A stretch of 64,000 nucleotides of DNA from Streptomyces sp. NBC_01142 (GTDB taxonomy: Bacteria; Actinomycetota; Actinomycetes; Streptomycetales; Streptomycetaceae): positions 62,001-126,000 of the forward strand of contig NZ_JAPEOR010000002.1 in NCBI RefSeq assembly GCF_026341125.1, in the 5' to 3' direction. Position 1 is the first letter of the stretch. Every line of letters begins with the position of its first letter. Position numbers and translations under genes: made by a program. The notes under the pieces were generated by a model. That model made no database searches and was not told the origin of the DNA. It saw only the letters and a program-made list of their open reading frames with translations. Shown piece by piece: positions 50,612-59,425 of the stretch.

Positions 50612-52318
50612 TCAGTCCTCCGGCAGCTCGACCGGAGCGATCTCGTCGTAGAGGTCACCGGGCCCCGGGTTGGTCGGGGAGGTCATGCCGCCGAAGTGGT
50701 TCATCACGCCCCACACCGCGTTCAGCGCCGTCTGCACGGCGCCTTCGGCCCAGCCCGCCGTCCAGGAGATGTCGTCGCCCGCCAGGAAGATGCCGCGCTT
50801 GTCCTCGGGCAGCCGGTCCTGCATGAAGTGGGTGAACAGCCGCTGCTGGTAACGGTAGTGACCGGGAAGGTTCGCCTTGAAGGCGCCCATGAAGTACGGC
50901 TCGTTCTCCCAGGACACGGTGACCGGGTTGCCGATGATGTGGCGTCGGATGTCGACCTTCGGGTAGATCTCGCCGAGCGACTTCAGCATGACCTCCATCC
51001 GCTCGTTCGCTGACAGCGGCAGCCACTTGAGGCTGTCGTCGCACCAGGTGTACGAGAGGCAGATGACGGCGGGCTTGTCCGGGCCGTCGTCCAGGAGATA
51101 CGTACCACGCGTCATCCGGTCGGTGAGCGTCATCGACATGACGTCACGCCCCGTCGGCTCGCCCTTGTCGTCGACGGCCTTGTCCAGCCAGAACGGCCGG
51201 TCGACGGGCACGAAGAGCTTGGACGACTCCATGTAGTGGGTGCGCTCCATCGCCGTCCAGTGGTCGATGGGGAAGAGCGAGTCGTCACAGGCGATCTTGG
51301 ACAGCAGCATCCAGGACTGCGCGGTGAAGATCGCCGCCTGGTACGTACGGATGTCGCCGGAGGCGTCGGTGACCGTGACGCGGTTGCCTGCGGTGCGGTG
51401 CAGCCGGGTCACGGCGGGCTTCGGCTCGCCGTCGTGCAGGGATGACAGCGATGTACCCATCGGCCAGTGCACGAGCTTTTGCGGCTCGCGCTCCCAGAGC
51501 CTGAGCGGCAGCTGCTGGCTGCCGCCCACGATGCCGCGGTGGTGGTCGTCCGCCTCGGAGTAGACGACGCGCAGAATCTCCAGGATGGAGTTGGGGAAGT
51601 CGGTGTCCCAGCCGCCCGTGCCGAAGCCGACCTGGCCGAAGATCTCGCGGTGCCGGAAGGACTTGAAGGCCTCGGACTCGCAGAGGAAGCCGTAGAAGGT
51701 CTGGTTGTCGAGCTTCTCCACCAGCTTCGCCCAGATCTCACGGATGCGCGGCACATCGCGCTCGCGCATGGCGCGGTTCATCTCGGAGAAGTCGGCGCCC
51801 TCCTCCAGACAGGCGTTCCACGCGTCCATCACATCGCGGTAGATCTGCGGCAGATCGTCGATGGTCTCGGCGTAGTGCGACTCACCCTTGAGGTCGACGA
51901 CGGTCGACGGGGTGGTGGGGGAAAGGGGGTTGGGGAAGGGCTCGGTGGTCAGGCCCACCAGGTCGATGTAGTGCTGCAGCGCGGTGGAGGAGGGCGGGAA
52001 GCGCATCGCGCCCATCTCGGCGGTCAGCCCGGGGTCGCAGCCCTCGAAGCCGACGGTACGCAGCCGGCCACCGATCTGGTCCGCCTCGTAGACGACCGGC
52101 TTGAGACCCATCTTCATCAGCTCGTACGCCGCGACGATGCCGGAGAGGCCGCCGCCTATCACCGCGACCTCGGCACCGTGCTCGGTCGCCGGTATCTGGC
52201 CGATGCCGGCGGGGTGGGCGAGATAGTCGTCGTACGCGTACGGAAAGTCCGGACCGAACATGGTGATCGGCGGCTGCGCGTCGGTGTGCTGGACAGCGGT
52301 GGGCACCGTGGACGTCAT
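50612..52318 (-). CDS. FAD-dependent amine oxidase, amino-acid 2-monooxygenase type
   Basis: A 568-residue flavoprotein. The FAD-binding VIGGGLSGIVAAYELMKMG is at about 51-70, GGRLRT at 84 and the C-terminal FAD contact GIFLAGDDISWTAGWAEGAVQTALNA near 520. The large size and the nitrilase-type amidase gene before it match the lysine 2-monooxygenase (DavB) or tryptophan 2-monooxygenase class, which turn an amino acid into the one-carbon-shorter amide, CO2 and water. Lysine is the better guess because the nearby permease is of the cationic amino-acid type. Plain L-amino-acid oxidase activity is possible. Confidence 0.85.
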   Translation of the reverse strand: MTSTVPTAVQHTDAQPPITMFGPDFPYAYDDYLAHPAGIGQIPATEHGAEVAVIGGGLSGIVAAYELMKMGLKPVVYEADQIGGRLRTVGFEGCDPGLTAEMGAMRFPPSSTALQHYIDLVGLTTEPFPNPLSPTTPSTVVDLKGESHYAETIDDLPQIYRDVMDAWNACLEEGADFSEMNRAMRERDVPRIREIWAKLVEKLDNQTFYGFLCESEAFKSFRHREIFGQVGFGTGGWDTDFPNSILEILRVVYSEADDHHRGIVGGSQQLPLRLWEREPQKLVHWPMGTSLSSLHDGEPKPAVTRLHRTAGNRVTVTDASGDIRTYQAAIFTAQSWMLLSKIACDDSLFPIDHWTAMERTHYMESSKLFVPVDRPFWLDKAVDDKGEPTGRDVMSMTLTDRMTRGTYLLDDGPDKPAVICLSYTWCDDSLKWLPLSANERMEVMLKSLGEIYPKVDIRRHIIGNPVTVSWENEPYFMGAFKANLPGHYRYQQRLFTHFMQDRLPEDKRGIFLAGDDISWTAGWAEGAVQTALNAVWGVMNHFGGMTSPTNPGPGDLYDEIAPVELPED

Positions 52319-52431
52319 GGGTGCGGACTCCTTGCACGGAAAGACGGAAAGTGAGCAGGTCGAGGGGTTCGGCCGGGCGGTCGGACGGCGGTGCCGGACG
52401 CGGGGGCCGGACGCGGGGTCGGGCGAGGGGA

Positions 52432-53244
52432 TCAGACGAGGGGCGAGTACAGCCCGGGGCGGCGGTCGCGCAGATACGGATTCGCCTCGCGCGAGGCGCT
52501 CAGGAAGACGGGATCCACCTCGCCGAAGACCAGCTCCTCGCCGCGTCCTGCGCGGGCCCGGACGGCGCCGTCGGGGCTCGCGAGGCAGCTGAGTCCGACG
52601 AACTCGAACTCGCCCTCCGGACCTGTCCTGTTGACGTACGCGATGTACATCTGGCTCTCGAAGGCCCGGACCGGGACGAGGGCCTCGGGGACGAACTGGA
52701 AGGGGTGCATCTGGGCGGTGGGCACCAGCAGCAGATCGGTACCGGCGAGCGCGTGCGCGCGGACGTTCTCGGGGAACTCCACGTCGTAACAGATCATGAG
52801 GCCGATCCGGATCCCGCCGAGCTCTGCCTGGACAACGAGCTGCTCGCCCGGCGTGAACCACTCCTGCTCGAAGCAGCCGAAGAGATGGGTCTTGCGGTAG
52901 TTCGCCAGCCGGGCGCCGTCCGGGCCGATCAGCTGGGCGGAGTTGAAGATCCTCCCCGGGCCGCCCGGCTCGCCCTCGCGCTCGGGGTATCCGTACATCA
53001 CCGCGATGCCGTGGCGTTCGGCGGTCTCCGCGACGGACCGGGCGCCGGGGCCGTCGGCAGGCTCGGCCAGACGCGGCAGGTCGTCACCGATGGCGTACCC
53101 GGTCAGGAACAGTTCGGGGCAGATGAGCAGCCCGGCGCCGGCGGCCGCGGCGCGGCCCGCGGCCTCGTCGAGCACCTTGAGGTTCTCGGCGACCGAACCC
53201 GGTCGGCCGGAACTCTGGAGCAGGGCGGTGCGCAGCGGCGGCAT
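52432..53244 (-). CDS. Carbon-nitrogen hydrolase, 5-aminovaleramidase-like
   Basis: A 270-residue nitrilase-superfamily amidase with the catalytic triad Glu (LICPELFLTGY, about 43), Lys (NYRKTHLFG, about 110) and Cys (GLMICYDVEFPENVRAHAL, about 146). The overall pattern is close to what I recall of Pseudomonas DavA, which cleaves 5-aminopentanamide to 5-aminovalerate. It lies 113 bases before the amine oxidase on the same strand, so amide made by the oxidase can be hydrolysed. An ATTGCGCAAT site lies 109 bases upstream. Confidence 0.88.
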   Translation of the reverse strand: MPPLRTALLQSSGRPGSVAENLKVLDEAAGRAAAAGAGLLICPELFLTGYAIGDDLPRLAEPADGPGARSVAETAERHGIAVMYGYPEREGEPGGPGRIFNSAQLIGPDGARLANYRKTHLFGCFEQEWFTPGEQLVVQAELGGIRIGLMICYDVEFPENVRAHALAGTDLLLVPTAQMHPFQFVPEALVPVRAFESQMYIAYVNRTGPEGEFEFVGLSCLASPDGAVRARAGRGEELVFGEVDPVFLSASREANPYLRDRRPGLYSPLV

Positions 53245-53352
53245 GGGCAGACCTCGGGCAGATGTGTGCGGGGTGTGGGAGGACGTTTAAGACGGTACGG
53301 TCCGGTGTCGTACCCGGACAAGCCGCGACCGTTGCGTCCTGAGTGCCGATCC

Positions 53353-53362
53353 ATTGCGCAAT
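53353..53362. promoter_or_regulatory. ATTGCGCAAT palindrome, candidate Lrp site
   Basis: A perfect 10-bp palindrome upstream of the amidase-oxidase pair. The same ATTGCGC core occurs three more times upstream of the permease gene (55688-55744). Lrp-type regulators bind short repeated palindromes of this sort, and an lrp gene lies between. Confidence 0.5.
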
Positions 53363-53516
53363 CGGTGCCCGCGGCGGCGATTCGTTGCGTGCGGCGGAGT
53401 CGGACCGCGATCGCCCGCCCCTGCGACTGTGGTGGCAGCCCGCCGGGCCCCCTGCCGGAAGAGGCGTCCGATCACCTGGCGGAGGGGTTCGGCCCCTGGA
53501 ACCCGGACCTCTGACC

Positions 53517-53969
53517 TCAGGCGGGTGAGCCCGAGGTGTAACGCCGCAGCAGGGGGGAGAGCACCAGCACCGACTTGGTGCGCTCCACGAAGGGCTCACC
53601 CGCGATGCGCTCCAGCACGCGCTCGAAATGGCGCATGTCGGAGGCGAAGACCTGGACGATCGCGTCCGCGTCACCGGTGACGGTGGAGGCGGACGCGATC
53701 TCCGGGTAGCGCTTGAGACCGCGCTCGATGGCCTCGGGCGAGGTGTTGCGGCTGCAGTAGATCTCGATGAAGCCCTCGGTCGCCCAGCCGAGTGCCTTCG
53801 GGTCCACCCGTACGGTGAATCCGGTGATGGCCCCTTGGGCGCGCAGCCGGTCCACACGCCGCTTCACAGCGGGGGCGGACAGGCCGACCATCGCGCCGAT
53901 GTCGGCGAAGGAGCGGCGGGCGTCCTCCGCGAGGGCGTGGACGATGCGTTCGTCGAGGTCGTTCAGCAA
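53517..53969 (-). CDS. Lrp/AsnC-family transcriptional regulator
   Basis: A 150-residue regulator: helix-turn-helix (FADIGAMVGLSAPAVKRRVDRLRAQG, about 21-46) and an AsnC/RAM domain (TVTGDADAIVQVFASDM). It appears to start at TTG 53969; an in-frame TGA two codons upstream rules out a longer form, and the ribosome site is poor. It sits between the permease and the amidase-oxidase genes and is the likely sensor of the amino acid taken up. Confidence 0.9.
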   Translation of the reverse strand: MLNDLDERIVHALAEDARRSFADIGAMVGLSAPAVKRRVDRLRAQGAITGFTVRVDPKALGWATEGFIEIYCSRNTSPEAIERGLKRYPEIASASTVTGDADAIVQVFASDMRHFERVLERIAGEPFVERTKSVLVLSPLLRRYTSGSPA

Positions 53970-54041
53970 CTTTCACACCATGCTTGGTCTCAGCGGAGGG
54001 CCCGCGACGGGCTACGGTCGCTGCCGCAACACGCAACAGTA

Positions 54042-55514
54042 TCAATCAGCAACAGGGTCGGATCCCAGCCGAGAGCGGCGCACCCCGTAGCCGAAGTAGA
54101 TCGCCAGGCCGACCGCCATCCACACTCCGAACACCACCCAGGTGATCGTGTCGAGGCTGAACATCATCCAGACGCAGAGCCCGAAACCGATCGCAGGGAA
54201 CAGCGGAGACAGCGGCACCCGGAACGTCCTCTTCATGTCCGGGCGGGTCCGGCGCAGCACCACGACCGCCACGTTGACCAGCGCGAAGGCGAAGAGTGTG
54301 CCGATGCTGGTGGCGTCGGCCAGCCGGCCGAGCGGGATCGCGGCCGCGAGCACTCCGCAGAAGAGCGAGACGATCACCGTGCCCGCGCGGGGGGTGCCGG
54401 TCTTCGCGTGGACCTTGGAGAAGACCTGGGGGACCAGGCCGTCGCGGGACATCGCGAAGAGGATGCGCGTCTGTCCGTACAGCACGGTCAGTACGACGCT
54501 GGCGATGGCGATCACGGCACCGGCGGCGAGCAGTACGGCCCACACGTTCTGACCGGTCACGTCCTTCATGATCCCGGCGAGCGCGGCCTCGGACTCACCG
54601 AAGCCGTCCCACGGACGGGCGCCGACGGCGACGGCCGCGACCAGTACGTAGAGCACGGTGACGATCAGCAGCGAGAGCATGATCGCGCGCGGCAGGTCGC
54701 GCTGCGGGTTCTTGGCCTCCTCGCCGGCCGTGGAGGCGGCGTCGAAGCCGATGTACGAGAAGAACAGCGAGGCGCCCGCCGCGCTGACCCCGGCCATGCC
54801 GAGCGGCATGAAGTCCGCGTAGTTGCCGCTCCGGAAGCCCTGGACGCCGATGGCGCAGAAGAGCACCAGTGCGGCGATCTTCACCACGACCATGACGGTG
54901 TTGGCGCGGGCGCTCTCACGGGCCCCGCCGAGCAGGAAGACCATGGCGAGCAGCACGACGATCAGCGCGGGCAGATTGAATATCCCGCCGTCGCCGGGCG
55001 GTGCGGAGAGTGCGGCCGGGATGGTCACACCGATCGTTCCGTCGAGCAGCTCGTTGAGGTACTCGCCCCAGCCCACGGCGACGGCGGCGACCGCCACCCC
55101 GTACTCGAGGATCAGACACCAGCCGCAGATCCAGGCGACGAGCTCGCCGAGCGTGGCGTAGGCGTACGAGTAGGAGGAGCCGGAGACCGGGAGGGTGCCC
55201 GCCAGTTCGGCGTAGGAGAGCGCCGAGAAGAGCGCGGTCAGTCCGGCGATCACGAAGGAGATGGTGACGGCCGGGCCGGCCTTGGGGACGGCCTCGCCGA
55301 GGACGACGAAGATGCCGGTGCCGAGGGTGGCACCGATGCTGATCATGGTCAGCTGCCACATGGAGAGCGAGCGGCGGAGCGTGCCGCCTTCGCCCTGCCC
55401 GCCTTCGGCGACCATGCGCTCGACGGACTTGCGCCGCATCAGCCGGGTGCCGAGCCCCGGGCTCGCGGCGGGCAGTGGCTCGGTCTCGGGCGGGGCTGCG
55501 CCGTGGTCCAGCAC
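54042..55514 (-). CDS. Amino-acid permease, cationic (APC superfamily, CAT type)
   Basis: A 490-residue, 12- to 14-helix transporter. The motif SMWQLTMISIGATLGTGIFVVLGEAV near residue 50 and FFSYIGFDAASTAGEEAKNPQRDLPRAI near 260 are typical of the CAT/YfnA group of cationic amino-acid transporters. GTG start after AAGGAGC. Lys or Arg uptake would feed the downstream oxidase and amidase. Three ATTGCGC-type sites lie 170-230 bases upstream. Confidence 0.92.
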   Translation of the reverse strand: MLDHGAAPPETEPLPAASPGLGTRLMRRKSVERMVAEGGQGEGGTLRRSLSMWQLTMISIGATLGTGIFVVLGEAVPKAGPAVTISFVIAGLTALFSALSYAELAGTLPVSGSSYSYAYATLGELVAWICGWCLILEYGVAVAAVAVGWGEYLNELLDGTIGVTIPAALSAPPGDGGIFNLPALIVVLLAMVFLLGGARESARANTVMVVVKIAALVLFCAIGVQGFRSGNYADFMPLGMAGVSAAGASLFFSYIGFDAASTAGEEAKNPQRDLPRAIMLSLLIVTVLYVLVAAVAVGARPWDGFGESEAALAGIMKDVTGQNVWAVLLAAGAVIAIASVVLTVLYGQTRILFAMSRDGLVPQVFSKVHAKTGTPRAGTVIVSLFCGVLAAAIPLGRLADATSIGTLFAFALVNVAVVVLRRTRPDMKRTFRVPLSPLFPAIGFGLCVWMMFSLDTITWVVFGVWMAVGLAIYFGYGVRRSRLGSDPVAD

Positions 55515-55687
55515 TTCGGGGGCTCCTTCGTGGCTGCGGGTCGGCGACGGGTGACCGGCGGCGGCCCGCGGGCATCACGGATGAGCCCGCGCATGAGGGG
55601 AGGGACCGCCGAGCAGACGGTCACCGCCACTCCTGGTACGGGGCCCGAGCCTATGAGTCCGCTGGTCACGCCCGTAATGCATCGTTG

Positions 55688-55744
55688 TTGCGCATTGCCG
55701 GACGATCATTGCGCGATGACGGGCACTACGGGGAAACATTGCGC
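55688..55744. promoter_or_regulatory. Cluster of three ATTGCGC-type sites
   Basis: TTGCGCATTG (55688-55697), ATTGCGCGAT (55708-55717, inside the longer palindrome TCATTGCGCGATGA) and ATTGCGC (55738-55744), spaced about 20 and 30 bases apart, close to two and three helical turns. Upstream of the permease gene and matching the site at 53353. Confidence 0.5.
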
Positions 55745-55761
55745 CGGGGCGAACGGCAGCG

Positions 55762-56130
55762 TCACAGCTCCCGCAGCCGGTCGGCGATTTCGCGCAGCAA
55801 CTCGGGGTCGTTGAGGCCCTCGTGGGTGGCCGGCGCGGAGACCCGGACCAGTCCGGCCTCCACGAGGTCGACCAGCAGGACGCGCACGACCGTGAGCGGC
55901 AGATCCGCGTCGGCCGCGATCTCGGCGACCGGACGCGGCGCGCGGCGCACCAGCTCGAGCAGGGAGCTGCGGGCATGGTCGAGCCGCGGCTCGGGACCGG
56001 CCGGGTCCACGGCCGCGATCTGCGACATCAGATCGATGGTGTGCTCGGAGGCGGGACGGGTCCGGCCGCGGGTGACGGTGTACGGCCGCACCATCGGACC
56101 GGTTTCGTCCTCGTACCAGTGGTCGCTCAC
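55762..56130 (-). CDS. cvnC: Conservon protein CvnC (DUF742)
   Basis: A 122-residue DUF742 protein with the winged-helix-like core LLELVRRAPRPVAEIAADADLPLTVVRVLLVDLVEAGLV and the N-terminal MVRPYTVTRGRT motif. Conservons of actinomycetes join a sensor-kinase-like CvnA, a roadblock CvnB, this protein and a Ras-like GTPase CvnD. It starts three bases after cvnB. No cvnD follows; the next gene is the permease. Confidence 0.9.
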   Translation of the reverse strand: MSDHWYEDETGPMVRPYTVTRGRTRPASEHTIDLMSQIAAVDPAGPEPRLDHARSSLLELVRRAPRPVAEIAADADLPLTVVRVLLVDLVEAGLVRVSAPATHEGLNDPELLREIADRLREL

Positions 56131-56133
56131 GAG

Positions 56134-56556
56134 TTAGACGTCGGTGGCCTCGGGGGCCGAGCGCGTGGGCACGGCCATGTGCCGGCCCACCCGCTTGACC
56201 AGCAGCGACATTTCATGGGCCAGCTGTCCGACGTCGGTCTCGATGTCGGAGAGCACGGCCAGCCGACTGCCGTCGCCGGCCGGGGTGATGAAGAGGAAGG
56301 CGTGGTCGAGCATCACCATCGTCTGCCGTACGCTCCCGGCCTCGAAGCGGGTACCCGCCTCCTTGGCAAGGCTGTGGAAGCCGGCGCACACCGCCGAGAG
56401 ATGCTCGATGTCCTTCCGGGCCATGCCCCGGGATGCGCTGGTGGCCAGGCCGTCGGCCGTCAGCAGCACCGCCTGGCGGACGTGGTCGGTCCTGTCCAGC
56501 AGATCGTCCAGCAGCCAGCCGAGGTCCGACTGGTCCTCCCTGCGTTCCTCAAGCAT
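56134..56556 (-). CDS. cvnB: Conservon protein CvnB (roadblock/LC7 domain)
   Basis: A 140-residue roadblock/LC7 protein (LDDLLDRTDHVRQAVLLTADGLATSAS, then the LSAVCAGFHSLAKEAG helix and EMSLLVKRVGRHMAVP end). In conservons it pairs with the GTPase CvnD and with CvnC. Its ATG overlaps the cvnA stop by eight bases (ATGCTTGA). Cytoplasmic, membrane-linked through CvnA. Confidence 0.92.
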   Translation of the reverse strand: MLEERREDQSDLGWLLDDLLDRTDHVRQAVLLTADGLATSASRGMARKDIEHLSAVCAGFHSLAKEAGTRFEAGSVRQTMVMLDHAFLFITPAGDGSRLAVLSDIETDVGQLAHEMSLLVKRVGRHMAVPTRSAPEATDV

Positions 56557-58987
56557 CGTCGTCCGTCCCTTCATCGTTCGTGCGGGGGCGCGGTGCCTGC
56601 GACGCCGGGTCCACAGGATCGCCCCTGCGGCCCCGGTCGAGCCCTCGCTGGAAGGCGCCGAAGATGGAGCGCATCTCTTCCGGGGACACCTCGCGGTCGG
56701 GGCCCTGGGGCTCCGACGCCGGCGGGGGTGTGTCACGCAGCGGGGCGGCGAGCGAGGCCTGGCGCACCCGGGTGGGCAGTGGATTCCCAGCCCCTCCGGC
56801 GCTTGAGGAGGGGGTCACCTCACGCCCGCTGGAGCGAAGGGGAAGGGGTACGGGACGGAGCCCCGTCGGCGCAGCTGTCTCCGCAGGCGCGTCGGGCTCC
56901 GCGTGCGGGGCACTCTCCCGGGGCGGCGCGGTCTCCGACGGCGGCGCGGGGTCCGGTGCCGGGTCGTGCACCGGCGGTAGGGGCTCCCGCGTACGCGGCG
57001 GCGGTACGGCACGGACGAGCCGCGGCTTTTCGTCCCGTACCGCCGCCGCAGGCTTCGCGGGCGGCTCGACCGGGGCGAGGATCGCCTCCGGCAGGAGCAC
57101 CACGGCGGTGGTGCCGCCGTACGGCGACCGGGTCAGGGTGACCGCGATGCCGTGGCGCTCGGCGAGCCGGCCGACGACATAGAGTCCGAGGCGCTCGTCG
57201 TGCGCCGGGTCGAAGTCGCCGGGGCGGGCCAGTGTCCCGTGCGCCTGCGCGAGCTCGTCCTCGTCCATGCCCAGACCGCGGTCGTCGATCTCCAGCACGA
57301 AGCCGTTACGGGCCCGGCCGGTGCGCATGGTGACCTGCGTGTGCGGCGGGGAGAACACGGTGGCGTTCTCGACGAGTTCGGCGATCAGGTGCACCACGTC
57401 GGCCACGGTGTCAGCGCCGACGCCCACCGCGGGCATCGGCGGCACCACGACCCTGGTGTAGTCCTCGATCTCGCCGACCGCCGCTGCCACGACGTCGACC
57501 ACGGGCACCGGCTTGCGCCACCGCCGACCGGGGGTGGCGCCGGAGAGGATGATCAGGCCCTCCGCGTGGCGCCGCATCCGGGTCGTCAGATGGTCGATCC
57601 GGAACAGGTCCTCCAGCGTGTCCGGATCGTTGGTCCGGCGCTCCAGGGTGTCGACCAGCTTCGACTGCCGGTGAACCAGCGCCTGGTTGCGGCGGGCGAT
57701 GTTGAGCAGTACGGCGAAGATGCCACGGCGCAGGGTCGCCTGTTTGACGGCGGCCTCGACGGCCGCCAGGCGGGCCGCGTTGAGCGCCCGGCCGACCTGG
57801 CCGATCTCGTCGAGCCCCTCCCTCTCGTCACCGAAGTCCAGCGGCGGGGCAGCCGCGGCCGCGTCGACCTCCTCGCCGGCGCCGAGCCGTTCCATCACCT
57901 CGGGCAGCTGACGGGTGGCCAGCACATCGGCGGCGTCGCGCAGTTCCTCCAGGCGGCGCGAGATGCGCCGGCCGCTGGCCACCGAGAACCAGATGGACAG
58001 ACCCACCGCGATCAGGCCGAGCACGCCCACGACGGCGGCCTTGACCATCTCCCGGTAGGCGAACGCCCGTCCGCGATCGGCGGTGTTGAGCGCCGACTCG
58101 GTGCACAGCAGCATGTACCGCTTGACCGCGCGGTCCGTCGTGGTCCGCCAGGAGTCGGCGGCCATGGCCTGCCCGGCACCGGACGCACCGGCCCGCAGCA
58201 GGGCATCCTCACCGGCGGTCAGAGCCCGGTACTCCGCACCCCGCTCGAAGTCGGCGAAGAGCCCCCGGGAGTCGGCCGGCAGATCGGGGACGTACGTACG
58301 GTGGAAGACCCGCCGGTCCTCGATGGTGGCGGTGAGGGTGTCGTACTGGCGGTCGGTGAGGCTGCCCGCGGCCCGCGCCCCGGCGACCAGGGCGTCCTCG
58401 CGGGACACGAACTCCCGGACGCGCACCAGCTCGACGACGACCTGGCCCTCCCGCGCGAGCTGCCCGGCCTGGAGGGCGGTCAGTGTGGACTGCACATCGA
58501 AGGTCGGCTCGACCATGGCGGTGTACGCGTCCACCGCGCCGTCCCAGGTGATCGTCCGGGCGATCACCCGCTCGCGCAGCCGCTCGAGGCCGTCGACGGC
58601 GTCGGTCATCGCGGCCAGGGACTGCCGCTGACGCCCGGAGAGGTCTTCGCGCCGCTCCTGATCGCCGATCGCGTCGCGCATGGCGCCGACGGCCCGGTCG
58701 GTCGCGCGCTGCTGGGTGGTCAGCGCGGCGATGGCCGCCGGGCTGTCCTTGCGCCCCGCTCCCAGATACCCGGCGGCGATCCGGCGTTCGATCTGGATCT
58801 GTCCCACGGCGGTGTCGACCGGGGTGCCGAAGGTCTCGTAGACGCCCTGGACACGGATCAGGGCCCGCAGCTCGCCGGTCACCGACACCATGGCGGAACT
58901 CCACAGTGCCATCAGAGCGATGACGGGGATGAGCGTCAGGGTCACGATCCGCCCGCGGATCGTGGGGCGGCGGAATCGCCGGAGCAT
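56549..58987 (-). CDS. cvnA: Conservon sensor kinase-like protein CvnA (nitrate/nitrite-sensing domain)
   Basis: An 812-residue protein: TM1 at about 15-33, an extracellular NIT sensor domain (about 50-290), TM2 near 315-340, a HAMP-like helix, a degenerate dimerisation helix (RIDHLTTRMRRHAEGLIILSG) and an HATPase_c domain with N box ELVENATVFSPP and G1 DRGLGMDEDEL. The usual phospho-accepting H-box is not clear. The C-terminal 190 residues are a Pro/Ala-rich linker that includes a REP-like insert. ATG 58987 follows GGGGAG. Confidence 0.93.
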   Translation of the reverse strand: MLRRFRRPTIRGRIVTLTLIPVIALMALWSSAMVSVTGELRALIRVQGVYETFGTPVDTAVGQIQIERRIAAGYLGAGRKDSPAAIAALTTQQRATDRAVGAMRDAIGDQERREDLSGRQRQSLAAMTDAVDGLERLRERVIARTITWDGAVDAYTAMVEPTFDVQSTLTALQAGQLAREGQVVVELVRVREFVSREDALVAGARAAGSLTDRQYDTLTATIEDRRVFHRTYVPDLPADSRGLFADFERGAEYRALTAGEDALLRAGASGAGQAMAADSWRTTTDRAVKRYMLLCTESALNTADRGRAFAYREMVKAAVVGVLGLIAVGLSIWFSVASGRRISRRLEELRDAADVLATRQLPEVMERLGAGEEVDAAAAAPPLDFGDEREGLDEIGQVGRALNAARLAAVEAAVKQATLRRGIFAVLLNIARRNQALVHRQSKLVDTLERRTNDPDTLEDLFRIDHLTTRMRRHAEGLIILSGATPGRRWRKPVPVVDVVAAAVGEIEDYTRVVVPPMPAVGVGADTVADVVHLIAELVENATVFSPPHTQVTMRTGRARNGFVLEIDDRGLGMDEDELAQAHGTLARPGDFDPAHDERLGLYVVGRLAERHGIAVTLTRSPYGGTTAVVLLPEAILAPVEPPAKPAAAVRDEKPRLVRAVPPPRTREPLPPVHDPAPDPAPPSETAPPRESAPHAEPDAPAETAAPTGLRPVPLPLRSSGREVTPSSSAGGAGNPLPTRVRQASLAAPLRDTPPPASEPQGPDREVSPEEMRSIFGAFQRGLDRGRRGDPVDPASQAPRPRTNDEGTDDDA
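56788..56870. repeat. Streptomyces-type interspersed repeat inside cvnA
   Basis: CCTCCGGCGCTTGAGGAG with a downstream CGGGACGGAGCCCCG resembles the repeat found widely between Streptomyces genes. Here it lies inside the disordered C-terminal part of cvnA, in frame. Confidence 0.55.
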
Positions 58988-59425
58988 GGTCTCCCCAGAG
59001 CACATAGAACAACTGCCCGGCGGTCATTACCCTCCGGTAAGGGCAGTCAAGCTACGGGACCTGGCACGAGTAACGCAATGTTCCTGCAGGTAACCCCTCC
59101 GACCTCTCGCGGGCCGGCTCCGTACGGTCTGGGCAGCGGAGGACGATTTCCGCGAAGGCGGCTCACCCTGCCCGCGCCCCCGAGGTCCTCCTCCGTGGAC
59201 CTGCGCACGGTCCGGACCACGCGCGTCGCGGCGCTGCCGGGCCAGGAGGACTGCGGCGCAATGCCGCCGACGCAACGCCCCGCGGCCGGGTCGCCGAGAG
59301 CTCTGGCATCACGTCCGCCTGTATTTCCTGGCCTCACTCATGGCCACGTAGATCACCGGGCAGATGTTGGTGGTGGACGGCTGCCCGGCCGTCACGTTCC
59401 CGTAACCGACCGTCGGAGGCCCTCA
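58988..59425. other. Intergenic stretch with SDR gene remnant
   Basis: 438 bases between cvnA and the SGNH hydrolase. The left part should carry the cvnA promoter. The right part holds the broken SDR end listed separately. Confidence 0.6.
59319..59405 (+). pseudogene. Remnant C-terminus of a short-chain dehydrogenase
   Basis: The frame reads LYFLASLMAT, a TAG stop at 59349, then ITGQMLVVDGCPAVTFP and a TAA at 59403. LYLAS...YITGQ-LVVDGG is the typical C-terminal end of SDR enzymes, with the Tyr before ITGQ apparently changed to a stop. No upstream SDR body (Rossmann motif, YxxxK) can be found. Confidence 0.6.

Noticed and set aside
57152..59425. A long open frame upstream of and in frame with the second SGNH gene
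   Set aside because: It is antisense to cvnA and has no domain; the SGNH protein has a good GTG start at 59426.
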